Assembly: GCF_007655135.1 (NCBI RefSeq)
Contig: NC_045131.1
Location: 28,752,001-28,816,000 of the forward strand
Source: Punica granatum
Taxonomy: Eukaryota > Streptophyta > Magnoliopsida > Myrtales > Lythraceae
DNA: 64,000 bases
Direction of reading: 5' to 3'
Both the position numbers and the translations under genes were made by a program. How positions within the stretch are numbered: position 1 is the stretch's first letter; each line of letters starts with the position of its first letter. Below, one piece after another: positions 1-9,975 of this stretch. The notes beneath the pieces are model-generated. The model was not told the DNA's origin and did not search any database. It was given only the letters and a program-made list of their open reading frames with translations.

Positions 1-338
1 TGTGCAATTTAGGTTTTTTTAAGCCCTATTTAAGCTTTGTAAGCCATAGGGCTAAAGGAGTCGTCTTTTGGATTATCAATAAAATTAAGACCTTTCGTGC
101 TTTGTCCAATCTCGGATCAATTTGAGTTTGATGCCTATTTTCTGATATTCATAGAATCAACAGGTATAGAATGTCGTACTTCTGGTATTCGTGCGCGAAT
201 TAACGGGTCTGTGACGGTTACTCGCGTTGTACGCTGCGTCACTTCCTTTACCCCTTGTCGGGGTAAATCGATCCTTCGTTGTAACGAGAGATGAAAACAT
301 ATATCCCCAACTTAATTTATGTGGTACAATTCAGGCAT
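1..338. other. Left flank, possible old LTR-like sequence
   Basis: No gene is recognised. The stretch has a CTATTTAAG TATA-like site near 27-35 and an AATAAAATTA polyadenylation-like site near 79. It is followed by a G/C-richer segment. That order resembles the U3/R part of a plant LTR, but no partner copy lies in the window, so the assignment is a guess. The copia element at 344-3898 inserted into this sequence, which resumes at 3899. Confidence 0.25.
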
Positions 339-343
339 GTTTG

Positions 344-647
344 TGTTACCCTATGTATGATATAGAAGAGAAATAAAAATAAGAGGAGAGGGGGACGTTG
401 AAACAAATAGAGACTTTACTGATATATTCTTTTTTTTTCTCATTTTTATATAATTCATCATATTACATATTTATATATCTCAAGAGAAAATTCTAGTTAC
501 TTCATTAATGACGTCTCCCATTTAATTCATCACTATTCAATGACCCTAGAAACTTTCACTAGTCAAAGCACTCATCGTTTTCCGATGACACTAGAAACTT
601 CTTCCATTCAAAGCATTTACCGATAAGATCAAGTTTACATGCCAACA
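344..647 (-). repeat. 3' LTR of the minus-strand copia element
   Basis: 304 bp, TG...CA ends. It matches 3608-3898 over its whole length except for a short indel near 520-535 and scattered substitutions. The target duplication gtttg lies directly outside at 339-343. Confidence 0.92.
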
Positions 648-659
648 TTTTCCCCCCTT
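648..659 (-). promoter_or_regulatory. Polypurine tract of the copia element
   Basis: Directly inside the left LTR, the plus strand reads tttccccccttа-like pyrimidines. On the element's own strand this is taaggggggaaa, the expected priming site for plus-strand DNA synthesis. Confidence 0.75.
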
Positions 660-723
660 AAACTTGTTCCTCCTCGAGCTTTAACTCCGAGCTGTCTTCT
701 TAACTGCTGAAAAACTTCAGCTT

Positions 724-3581
724 TTAGGGCCTCGTCAATATATCAGTAACCTGGTCATTTGAATTCACATGGAACAGCTCAACTTCCTTTGCCTTGACAT
801 GCTCCCTTATGAAGTGAAACCGAGTATCAATATGCTTCGAACGCTCATGATGAACCGGATTCTTGGCCAAAGCAATAGTTGAATTGTTATCCACATAAAT
901 CTTGGTTGCGCCTTCTTGCTGTAGCTTTAGTTCTTGAAGCAATCTCTTCAGCCAAATAACATGACAAACACAAGAGGCTGCAGCTGTATATTCTGCCTCA
1001 CAAGTCGATAAAGCAACAATAGCTTGCTTCTTCGAGGACCAAGTAAATGCAGTATCACCAAGATAAAACACGAACTCGGTAGTACTCTTACGATCATCGC
1101 AGCTTCCAGCCCAGTCACTATCACTAAAGCCGATAAGTTCCATACCTCCTTTAGATGAATACAACAGCCCATAATCAATCGTCACTTTGACGCATCTAAG
1201 AATTCTCTTGGCCGCCTTCAAGTGGGAAGTCTTCGGTGTCTCCATAAACCTGCTTATGAGACCAACTCTGAACAATATATTAGGTCGGGTGCATTTTAAA
1301 TACCTTAGACAACCCACAAGACTTTTGTAATAAGTCTGGTTCACCGGCTTTCCTTCTCCTTCGTTTGTTAATCTGATGCCGCACTCCACCGGTGTATCCA
1401 CGGGCAGACAGTCCTCCATCGAAAACTTCTTCAAGATCTCCTTCGCATATCTTTCTTGTGAAATAAAAACTCCATCTTCACATTGCTGCACTTCGATGCC
1501 CAAAAAGTATCTCATCAGACCATAGTCTGTCATCTCGAACTCCTTCTCCATGGACTGCTTAAACTCTCGAGCCATAAACTACTGTTGCCCGTGAAAATCA
1601 GATCATCTACATATAAACACACCAGCAACATATCTCCACCAGAATTGACCTTCACATATAGAGAATGCTCATACGGGCATTTCAAGAAGCCTTCTCAAAT
1701 AAAATACGAATCAATTCTGGAATTCCAAGCTCTTGGGGCTTGTTTGAACCTATAAAGGGCTTTCTTCAATCTATAAACCTTTTCTTCGTGACCTGCAACA
1801 ACTAAGCCCGGTGGTTTTTCGACATATACCTCTTCTTCGAGATTCCCGCTCAAGAACGCTGATTTCACATCCATCTGGTACATCTTTCATCTCCTTTGGG
1901 TTGCTAAAGAGATGAGCAACCTCACCGTTTCAAGTCGGGCTACTGGTGCAAAGACTTCTTCGTAGTCAACCCCGTATTTCTGCTTGTATCCCTTTACGAC
2001 CAGCCTTGCTTTATGCCTCTCCACTTCTCCTTTTGCATTTCTTTTTGTCTTGAACACCCATTTGACATCGATAGCTTTGTGTCCTCAAGGAAGTGAAGTA
2101 AGCTCCCATGTATTGTTCTTCTTTATAGCATGAATCTCGTCTTCCATTGCCTTCCTCCACTTTGTCTCATTGGAAGCTTCTTCATATGTGAGTGGATCAA
2201 ATCCTGCAAAGAGGCACAAATTATTGAACTCCTCATCAAAATTGACATCGACTGCTTGACTGGAGTCATAAATCTCTTGAATGCTCTTCGTTTTCCTCAT
2301 AATCGAACTGCTCGAACCATCACTGTCGGACCGAATTCCAACTTGACGGGGTGACAAGTCTTCTTCGATGTCTCCTAGTGTCTCATTCTTCTGAGTTCTG
2401 CCCATGCTCTTCATCAAGAGCAATTTGCTTCAGCTGGTCGTTGTTCTTCCAGTCCCATGTCTGCTCCTCATCGAACTCAACGTCTCTTGACATCACAATC
2501 TTGCGAGTCACAGGATTGTATAGCTTGTACCCGCTAGAATTCTCGCCATAGCCCAAGAAAATGCACTTTTGACTTTTATCTTCGAGCTTTGTCCGCTTCT
2601 CTTCCTGCACCTTTGCATAAGCAACACTCCCGAAGATTCTGCGGTGATCGACTTTTAGCTTACGAGAACTCCAGGCTTCCTCCGGCGTGATGTCTCTGAT
2701 GTGCTTCGTTGGAAACCTATTTAACAAATAGACAGAGCAGGCAACAGAATCTCCCCAAAATTCTTTCGGGACATTTTTCTCCTTCAACATGCATCGAACC
2801 ATATTTAGAATCATCCTATTTTTCCTCTCCGAAACACCATTTTGCTGTGGTGTTTGAGGCATCGTGAGCTGATGAATAATCTTGTTTTCCCTGCAAAAAT
2901 TCTTGAACTCCAGTGATGTATATTCGCCTCCTCAATCGGTCCGCAAGCATTTTATTTGGCAGCCACTTTGCTTTTCCACTAGACTTTTGAACTCTTTAAA
3001 TCTGGTGAAAACTTCTTTCTTCTCCCTTAGCATGTAGACCCATGTTTTTCCACTATAATCATCAGTAAACGTCAAAATATATCGATTTCCACCGATGGAG
3101 ATGGGCGTGATGGGTCCGCAAACATCTGAATGCACCAGCTCGAGATGCAAGGATGCTCTTCTCGACTTATACTTCTGGAAAGGTTTCCTCTGCTGCTTTC
3201 CAATGATACAAACCTCACACAGATTGCGTGGGGCTTCGATCTTCGGCAGTCCCATCACCATGTTTTTCTTCTCGAGCAGCTTCAACGCCTCAAAATTCAA
3301 ATGCCCATAATGAAGATGCCAAAGAGTCGAGGCGTCCAGAGTTGTCACCTTGAGACAGTTCGCCTCATTAACACTTAGCTTCAGCGGAAACATCCTATTC
3401 TTGGTCATGCTCACATGAGTAATGAGCTTGTCGTTCTTATCCCGAATGCTAAGAGCCGAATCCTTCATGTTTATATCGTAGAGAGAGAACCCAAAAGGGC
3501 CTCCATTTGGATACTCCACATCCCATAGTTGTCTTTGGTTAATCTAGGCACCTGTGATTGAGAAGAACTGGTCGAAGCCAT
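724..3581 (-). pseudogene. Broken copia gag-pol remnant
   Basis: Translation begins at an ATG at 3581-3579 with a typical gag N-terminus (…LTKDNYG…) and runs about 35 codons. It then passes abruptly, in a shifted frame, into the segment before the GAG-pre-integrase domain (WHLHYGHLN, 3519 downward). The integrase core carries the HSDVCGP and FTDDYSGKTW blocks, then a TGA where an arginine is expected in the RTD-GGEY motif (about 2930). TPQQNGVSERKNR follows. The frame shifts near 2400. The reverse transcriptase ([17 protein letters not shown]) has further stops near 2090 and 1885 and a frame change near 1575-1600. RNase H (SDSDWAGS, HIDTRFHFIRE) closes at 724. The element cannot encode a working polyprotein. 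Confidence 0.9.
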
Positions 3582-3590
3582 TGTTGTTTT

Positions 3591-3603
3591 GGCTCTGATA
3601 CCA
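3591..3603 (-). promoter_or_regulatory. Primer-binding site of the copia element
   Basis: On the minus strand this reads TGGTATCAGAGCC, complementary to the 3' end of plant initiator methionine tRNA. It lies 4 nt inside the 5' LTR, as in most plant copia elements. Confidence 0.9.
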
Positions 3604-3607
3604 ATTT

Positions 3608-3898
3608 TGTTACCCTATGTATGGTATAGAAGAGATATAGAAACAAGAGAAGAGGGGGACGTTGAAACAAAGAGAGACTTTACTGATATATTCTTCTTTT
3701 TCTCATTTTTACATAATTTATCATATTACATATTTATATATCTCAAGAGAAAATTCTAGTTACTCCATTAATGACATCTCCCATTATCCAATGACCCTAG
3801 AAACTTTCACTAGTCAAAGCACTCATCGTTTTCCAATGACACTAGAAACTTCTTCCATTGAAAGCATTTACCGATAAGATCAAGTTTACATGCCAACA
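3608..3898 (-). repeat. 5' LTR of the minus-strand copia element
   Basis: 291 bp, partner of 344-647, with TG...CA ends and followed by the duplicated target gtttg at 3899-3903. Confidence 0.92.
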
Positions 3899-4009
3899 GT
3901 TTGATCACTCTAAACCTCATGGTGGTTTTATTTAGGCAAAATTATGTTTGAAATCTTGAAACTCTGCAAAATGTAATTTCAGCCTTACAAGGCTCTTTGT
4001 GGTTTTATT

Positions 4010-4090
4010 TTGGTGTAGTTCAGTTGGTAACGGACTAGCATTTCAAGCACAAAGTCAGGGGCACAAGTAGGGAAAGTCCCCCTATTTGTT
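4010..4090 (+). repeat. tRNA-like SINE head or tRNA relic
   Basis: The segment tgtagttcagttggtaacgg fits a Pol III A box of tRNA type. About 30 bases later aagtcaggggcacaagtagg resembles a decayed B box (ancestral GGTTCAAGTCC-like). The anticodon arm is not intact and no CCA-type acceptor stem can be drawn, so this is not a working tRNA gene. A tRNA-derived SINE extending toward about 4580 is possible, but no terminal duplication was found. Confidence 0.4.
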
Positions 4091-6400
4091 GTCGAAGTCA
4101 CTTGATATGGTAGTGATTTGACTATAAACTCGCGGACCATTCCTTTGATATCTCATTGGGATCATAGTGATGAGCCCATGTCCTCTGATCCTGTGTTGCT
4201 ATGGTTGAAATCAGATATTTCATGGTAAGTTCAGGCCCATATGATTACGTCCAATGAGGGTTGCTATGCAAGTGGCTCCCGGCTCCTTTTGCCTTTAAAG
4301 AAAACCCATGCAATAGACCCAATGATAATCAGTCCCAATGAGGCTTGTGGACCCTAACAATAAGATAGTGACGCAGGATAGGTATAATAGGGTTCGGTGC
4401 GATGTGAATTGAGCCGTCTGAGGCTTGTAGCTTTGTGAGTCCCAAAACCCGGAGTGGCTCTACGAGCCCCAACTCGTGGCTCGAATTCAAAGACACCATT
4501 TCCTGGCAAGGGACTACCAAGCACTAGTTCCTGAAGGGGCGTGACAGGCCCCACCCCATTGGGTAATAAGTTCACCCCTATCGTTGTGGTTCTGTACTTT
4601 ACATTCCCAATGATACTTGATCCCTTCTATGTTTTTAAGTCAAAATCGAAAAGTGCTAGAAAATTAATCATGAATTTTCAGTATCGTCTTGTTTGTGGCT
4701 TAAATCTCACTCCAGAACTTTATGCTAATTTTATAAAATTTTAATTATAAAAATAAAAAATAAGAAATCAAAAAATGCAAAAAACGAATAGAAAAGAATA
4801 GAAAAGGGGGTCGTGGAGGCCTGCGACAGTAACCACCAGCCTCATTGTCTCCTTTTATCTCCCCACTCTCTCTCCTTGCTTAGAGAGAGAAAGTAAAGTA
4901 GGGGCACAAACACCACTGACCAACAGCGCCCCTAGCAAGGTTGTTGGGTCTTGAAATTAATTTTAATTTTTAAAAATTACTTGAAAAAATTGAGAAGTTA
5001 ACAAAAAAATAACGGAGAAAAGAAAGAAAAAAATATGGATAATCTTCCCATATTAAAAGAATCAATGAAAAGCACAAATATGAACACTCATACCAAAATC
5101 TACAACGATTTTCATTTTCTTCTATAAACAAAAAGTACGTATAGTACATATCAATTATAATATGTAAAACACCGAAAGATGAGATATGGGACTTCATTTG
5201 AAAACCTCAACTCATCGTTTCATGACATTTCAAGTGAAAAAATCTAATAAATTCAGAAAAGATTCATATACCTATTAAACTTAGATTAAATGAATTTTGT
5301 CAATTTTGTATGTATCGATTTAACGAATATTACATACTTCATCTATATTAGTATAAAGATATATAATTAAAAAATACTTTCGAAAATAAAAGATTCTCTC
5401 AATAAATTTAAAACTTTTGTCAAAATATGAAACATATGTTTATTAATTCAATATATTACTTACCCTAAAACCCTATAAATAGAACACGAGAAAATTTAGT
5501 TTCCACACTATTTTCTTTATACTTTATTTATCTCTACGCTTTATCTCGACATATTTCTCTCACAATAGGTATACTCTTGCATATTTTAAATTTAATTTTA
5601 AATTATCACTATTTCTACTATACTTTTTTTATTCATATCATGTGTATTATCATATGTTATTTCTATAATATGAGTTTTTTGTAATTTTTTTAGTGATGAT
5701 AATCGCATACACATCAAGTTAGTTTTTCTTATTTTTGCAATTTGGTTCTTCTTAATTTTATTGGATGTCCTTTTATTTTTCTGCCAATAACTTTTCCTTC
5801 CATGAGAAAACAACTTAATATATATATATTAGAATAATATTTTTTGTATGATGCAATTGGTACAATTGAATCTTTTATTTCTATATGACTTACATTTATT
5901 ATCTATTTTACAAACATATGAAAATTATAAAAGAGTACCATCCAATTCGTTGAAACTTCATTTTATTAATTCTCAATATAAGTTTTAATGCGTTTTCTTA
6001 TTATTTATACTTAGCAAAATTGCAAGAATTAAATATATAAAAACAAAAAATAAACGTTAAAAGTTTCAAAATGAAAGGTTTTCTCAATTTAAGATATATT
6101 GAAAATTCCATAAAAGTAATTACAAATAAGATAAGTTACATAATTCTTAACCCTACGCAACGCGCATACCTAGACCTTGTATGTTAATTAAATTAGCCTA
6201 AAATCTATAACTGAAAGGTCTCATGAAATAAAAGCTACTAGAACTTTATATTCTTGTGAAATCATAAATCAAGAGATATGTGATTAAATCATTTTCATAC
6301 AATAAAATATAGTGTCTAACGGTTCGCTTGTGGAAGTCAAGTGTTTTCCTCCAATATTCCAATAATAATTCCCATAGAAAAGTCAGCCACTAAAGTCACT
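4091..6400. other. AT-rich intergenic DNA
   Basis: No supported gene. 4141-4580 is moderately GC-rich and may be the body of the SINE-like repeat. From about 4740 the sequence is strongly AT-rich with only short chance frames. A CTATAAATAG TATA-like box at about 5474 is followed by pyrimidine-rich sequence, but no open frame starts downstream. Confidence 0.5.
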
Positions 6401-6402
6401 CT

Positions 6403-6434
<32 letters not shown>

Positions 6435-6436
6435 TA
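6403..6436. repeat. (TA)n/(CA)n compound microsatellite
   Basis: A perfect TA run passes directly into a CA run. Simple sequence repeat, likely length-polymorphic. Confidence 0.9.
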
Positions 6437-6627
6437 TACCTTTAATAAAATATCTGAACCTATCTGAACCTCCTTTGACTGTTCTCACACTTTCAGACAC
6501 TAACAAAACTGTTCTCGCGCGGACAGACACCAAATATGCCTATTCACTCATTCCTTCTCCTCAAGGTAACGTTTCGCTCCTCCCTTCCGTTAAACGCAAC
6601 AACCTCATTTTTCACAACATAGCCATC

Positions 6628-6735
6628 ATGGCGTCTGCTTTCTTGCCTATGCTTCCCATCAGCGTTTCTTCTTGTAAAGCCTCTCCCTCGGCTCCGCCCG
6701 TCTCCAACAGCAATCACACTACCGGCAACACCTAA
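6628..6735 (+). CDS. Possible first exon of a plastid-targeted protein, fragment
   Basis: An ATG in good context (atcATGGCG) opens a 35-codon frame rich in Ser, Ala and Pro with few acidic residues (starts MASAFLPMLPIS). That composition is typical of a chloroplast transit peptide. The frame stops at 6735 and no mature domain follows. About 180 bp downstream the sequence is interrupted by an LTR-like block. It may be the truncated 5' end of a disrupted gene, or a chance frame in GC-rich DNA. No product can be named. Confidence 0.25.
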   Translation: MASAFLPMLPISVSSCKASPSAPPVSNSNHTTGNT

Positions 6736-6914
6736 CGTCCGTTTCCCTCTCCCTTATTTCTTCTGCTGATCTCCTCACCGGCACCACCCAGCCTCCCTCT
6801 CCCTCTCCCTTGTTTCTTCTGTCGATCTTCTTCCACGGCTTCTCTCCTGAAAACAGTTCGAACCTGCAACTTTGCTTCGATTGAAGTTGCACGCCATTTC
6901 ACGTCATCACCCAT

Positions 6915-8310
6915 TGATAACTCTTGACATTTAGGACTTTGTTAGTCCTAAATGTACATGAAGTCCTGTAGTTCTTCAATGGAGTTCGTATTTTGGATGG
7001 TTTTTATGTCGAGTATCATGTTATGTTGTCTCTAAGTCTTTTGTTGGTATTTTGACGATTTTGGCTCTCATTTGGTCTCATTTTGGCAGTGATAAGTGCG
7101 AAAAGGAGCAAGGGACAGATTGCTCGGAGTTGCAATACTCGCATTTTGGAGTTGCAACACTGGACCTACTGCAGAAGTAGAAGGATGACCAGTAGACCCA
7201 GAGTTGCAACGCCACTTTTGGAAGTTGCAACACTGCATGTTCTGTCCTTTTCGCCCCAAAACCGACTTACTTTATTTAAGTCAACAATCGTTGGTTCGTA
7301 CATTCGATAAGGTCTTATTAATGAGAGTGAAGACAAGAAGTCACTTTTGGATGGTCTATATAAAGAAGACTTAGAAAAGAGGAGGGGAGGCAAGTACACC
7401 ACTCACATCATCATCTCTCTTCTTTTTTGTGAGAAGAAAAGGGTAGGAAGGGCAGCTGCAAAACAGGGCAGAACAGGGGAGGAAGAAGGCCACACATCAC
7501 GCCAAGAAAGAGGAGAAGAATTGAGCAAGGAACCGTGAAACCGATAACACTCGAATTGCTTCTTTCATTTCCTTATCTTCTTCTTCTTGTTGAACATGAT
7601 AAGTGTTTATGAGATGATGTATATTTTGTCTATGAACTAAGCTATTTTCTAGGATTTCGATGTAACTTAATGTCGAGTTAACTTCATGCTGCTCTTGTAA
7701 TGTGTTTCTTGAATGAATCGAAATACTTATTCCAATTCCATACTTAATGCGTGTGATTATTTGGCCATCAATTGCGTTGATGGATTAACCCAATCGAACT
7801 CGATGGAGTAAGTTAGGGTTTAGAAAAGGACTGGAATAACCTTTGTTCCACCTTGATTAGTTGGTAATCGATTTGTTTCACTTGTATAGATAGAGATATA
7901 CTTGCATGCCTTAGGTACCCAAATTCGGGATTGGAGCTTAATGAATCTATTTAGATTATGATTCCATAGAAATATAGGGAGTTGGTTTAAGTAGATAATC
8001 TCCTAGGCAACTTGAAAGATGTCTAGGAGAGAATTCCAAATCACGGAGTGGTACATACGGTCATTCAAGAATTCGGGAAGAAGAGTAGAAGTGAAGTTAC
8101 AGGCGCATCGAGGGAAGTTTATATTGTTTTTTTAAAAAAATTTAGCTTAAGTCTCATAAATATTGATTGGCTTGACTTTTATTAGGGTGTGCAAATTTTA
8201 ATGCTTAGCGGTAATTTTAAAACAGTTCTCCGTGAGAACGATACTTTACTAATCTCTATATTACGTAATATGATACGTAGACTTGCTGGTTTATGATATC
8301 AAGAATATCT
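6915..8310 (+). mobile_element. Probable solo LTR of a Ty3/gypsy-type element
   Basis: Starts TGATAACTC at 6915. It contains a TATA box (ctatataaag, about 7357), a purine-rich leader and long non-coding sequence without frames. It ends in a segment (tctccgtgagaacgatactttact… then gacttgctgg) that resembles the 3' end of Athila/Tat-type gypsy LTRs, where a 'cgtgggaacgatac' block precedes the end. No primer-binding site or polyprotein follows, hence solo LTR. The right boundary is uncertain and I could not find a matching target duplication for 'cccat' at 6910-6914. Confidence 0.4.
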
Positions 8311-8586
8311 GCTCTAAGTTTTGGGGTTTTGGAAACGCAAAGGCTAACGCGTATCTCAACTCTACAGGTACTTTATTCACTCCGCCCTCGCTTCCCCATT
8401 TCGCAGCAATCCTCATCTTACTTGCACTGCCATGAACGCTCAGAATTTTTGCCTTGTCCGCTGATTTGCTGATTCGATTGATTGCTTCCTTTGCGGCCTA
8501 CTTACTTGCACTGCCATGAACTGTTCTGTCTATTCACCCCTTCGCCGCGCCCATCACGTGTGCGACAGATTGCTTCCATTGCGTTC

Positions 8587-8999
8587 ATGCTGAAATTTGC
8601 CTGCCCAAGCCAAAGGTCTTCGCTCTGTGATTTCCTCCCCAAGCCGCTGCCCTTGGAGTCAGGGGCGGAGCCAAGATTTTTATCCAGGGGGGCAAACTTA
8701 TACTTTGGAGGCAAAATTTAAAAATTTCAAAGTTCAGGAGGGCAAAATACTAATTATACATAAAAAATACATACTTTTGGGGTAAAACTTAGAATTTTCA
8801 AATTTAATTGCCCCCCATGCTCCTTCATTGGCTCCGCCCCTGCTTGGAGTTAGCCCTCTTAAAGCCTGAATGCTCATGTCGAAGGCCCTCCATCAGCATC
8901 ATTCTCGCTCCGCCCACCGGCTCTTTCCCGACCTTCATTCCGTCTATGTCCATGGGCAAAATGGCATTCATTCTTCCATTTCAGGTAATATAAACTATT
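8587..8999 (+). other. GC-rich open frame interrupted by a MITE
   Basis: From an ATG at 8587 a frame reads through …KPLPLE to the MITE at 8660. After the element and one copy of its 8-bp duplication are discounted, the same frame continues (LELALLKPECSC…) to a GT at about 8995, which could be a splice donor (cag-gtaata). Composition is richer in GC than the surroundings. The protein is not recognised. It could be an exon of a host gene disrupted by the MITE, or coincidence. Confidence 0.25.
8660..8842. mobile_element. hAT-type MITE, 183 bp
   Basis: Perfect 15-bp terminal inverted repeats (caggggcggagccaa at 8660-8674, its reverse complement at 8828-8842) are flanked by the perfect 8-bp duplication cttggagt (8652-8659 and 8843-8850). 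CA...TG ends and an 8-bp target duplication identify the hAT superfamily. It has no coding capacity and would need a transposase supplied in trans. Confidence 0.93.
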
Positions 9000-9097
9000 T
9001 TCTCCTATATTGCTTAGTCACATCCTAGATGTGGTCATTTATCATTAGAAAATTGACATCCACGTCAAGTATGGTATGTCGATGTTATTCGATCCAA

Positions 9098-9553
9098 TTG
9101 GGAATTATAATCTCACATGAAAAAAATGAAATAATAACCATAAGTTTATATGAGGTTTGGATACCAATACTGATCAGTTTGAGCTTTTAACTATATATAG
9201 GTTTAGGTCCGTATAAGTCCAATGAAAACTTAATATGATATCAAAGCGGGTTACGCTTCCACGTGTCCACGTGAGCTCATACTATACCGACCCAATATCG
9301 AGAGTAGCCAAAAGAGCGCCTCGTGTTAGTCCCCCATCGTCTGAGCACGGAAGATGTGTCCGACTTGATGTCAGTTGTTGAGAGTGGGTATTTAAGGGGC
9401 ACGTGACAATGTGTGTTGGGAATTATAATCTCACATGGAAAAAATGAAAGAATAACCATAAGTTTATATGAGGCTTCAATCCTAACACTTATCAGCTTAA
9501 GTTTTTAAGTAAATATATACCCAAGTCCGTATAAGTCCGATGGAAATTTAATA
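9098..9553 (+). mobile_element. TRIM (miniature LTR retrotransposon)
   Basis: Two direct repeats of about 138 bp (9098-9235 and 9416-9553; both begin ttgggaattataatctcac and end near cttaata/tttaata) bracket about 180 bp of non-coding DNA. Directly after the first repeat, 9236-9250 reads tgatatcaaagcggg, a degenerate initiator-Met-tRNA primer-binding site. Before the second repeat is the G-rich stretch gagagtgggtatttaaggggc. The size (about 456 bp) and lack of frames fit a TRIM. The repeats differ by several substitutions. The target duplication is not clear. Confidence 0.7.
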
Positions 9554-9931
9554 GATCTCATCTAGTGTATTTGTCCGAAAACCGCATGATTTACAGAACG
9601 GTATTACTAGAGAATGGGAAATGAGTCATAGACAAGAAGTTGGTCCGACAGAGGTCACTTACAACTTTAAGATTTCAGAATTAAGATCATCACACACTAA
9701 TTATGAGATGAAATAAGATGTGTTGTTCACCGCATTGTTCTTTCGCCACCCACGAAGTTCTCTCCCAACCTGCCAACCAATGTGTAATCTTCCCTCTCTG
9801 ATTTTCTTCCACAGCCGCTCCCCTTGGATTGGTTATCTTCCACATCTAATCACAACACTTGTTGTTCATGTAAATTTTAATTAACATAATGAAATTCTGA
9901 GTCCATTTAATCCCATTCTCTCCTCAGCCCC

Positions 9932-9932
<1 letters not shown>

Positions 9933-9973
<41 letters not shown>
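9933..9973. repeat. Poly(C) tract, 41 nt
   Basis: Uninterrupted run of C (G on the minus strand), preceded by a C/T-rich segment. Such tracts are rare in plant genomes and hard to sequence, so the exact length is doubtful. A 62-residue minus-strand frame encoding a glycine run here is an artefact of the tract. Confidence 0.95.

Positions 9974-9975
<2 letters not shown>

Larger units (their letters stand above)
344..3898 (-). mobile_element. Deleted, decayed Ty1/copia LTR retrotransposon
   Basis: Two LTRs (344-647 and 3608-3898) start TGTTAC and end AACA on the plus strand. They are flanked by the perfect 5-bp duplication gtttg (339-343 and 3899-3903). The internal order on the minus strand is primer-binding site, short gag start, GAG-pre-integrase, integrase, reverse transcriptase, RNase H and polypurine tract. 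This protease-integrase-RT order is that of Ty1/copia. At about 3.55 kb it is shorter than the usual 5 kb because most of gag and the protease are missing. The LTRs differ by many substitutions and a roughly 12-bp indel, so the insertion is fairly old. Confidence 0.93.

Noticed and set aside
3990..4090. Functional tRNA gene
   Set aside because: A box is good but the B box and acceptor stem are not; better explained as a SINE head.
6910..8400. A 5-bp target duplication for the solo LTR-like block (cccat near 8395)
   Set aside because: The sequence before the second cccat does not end in CA, so the match is probably chance.
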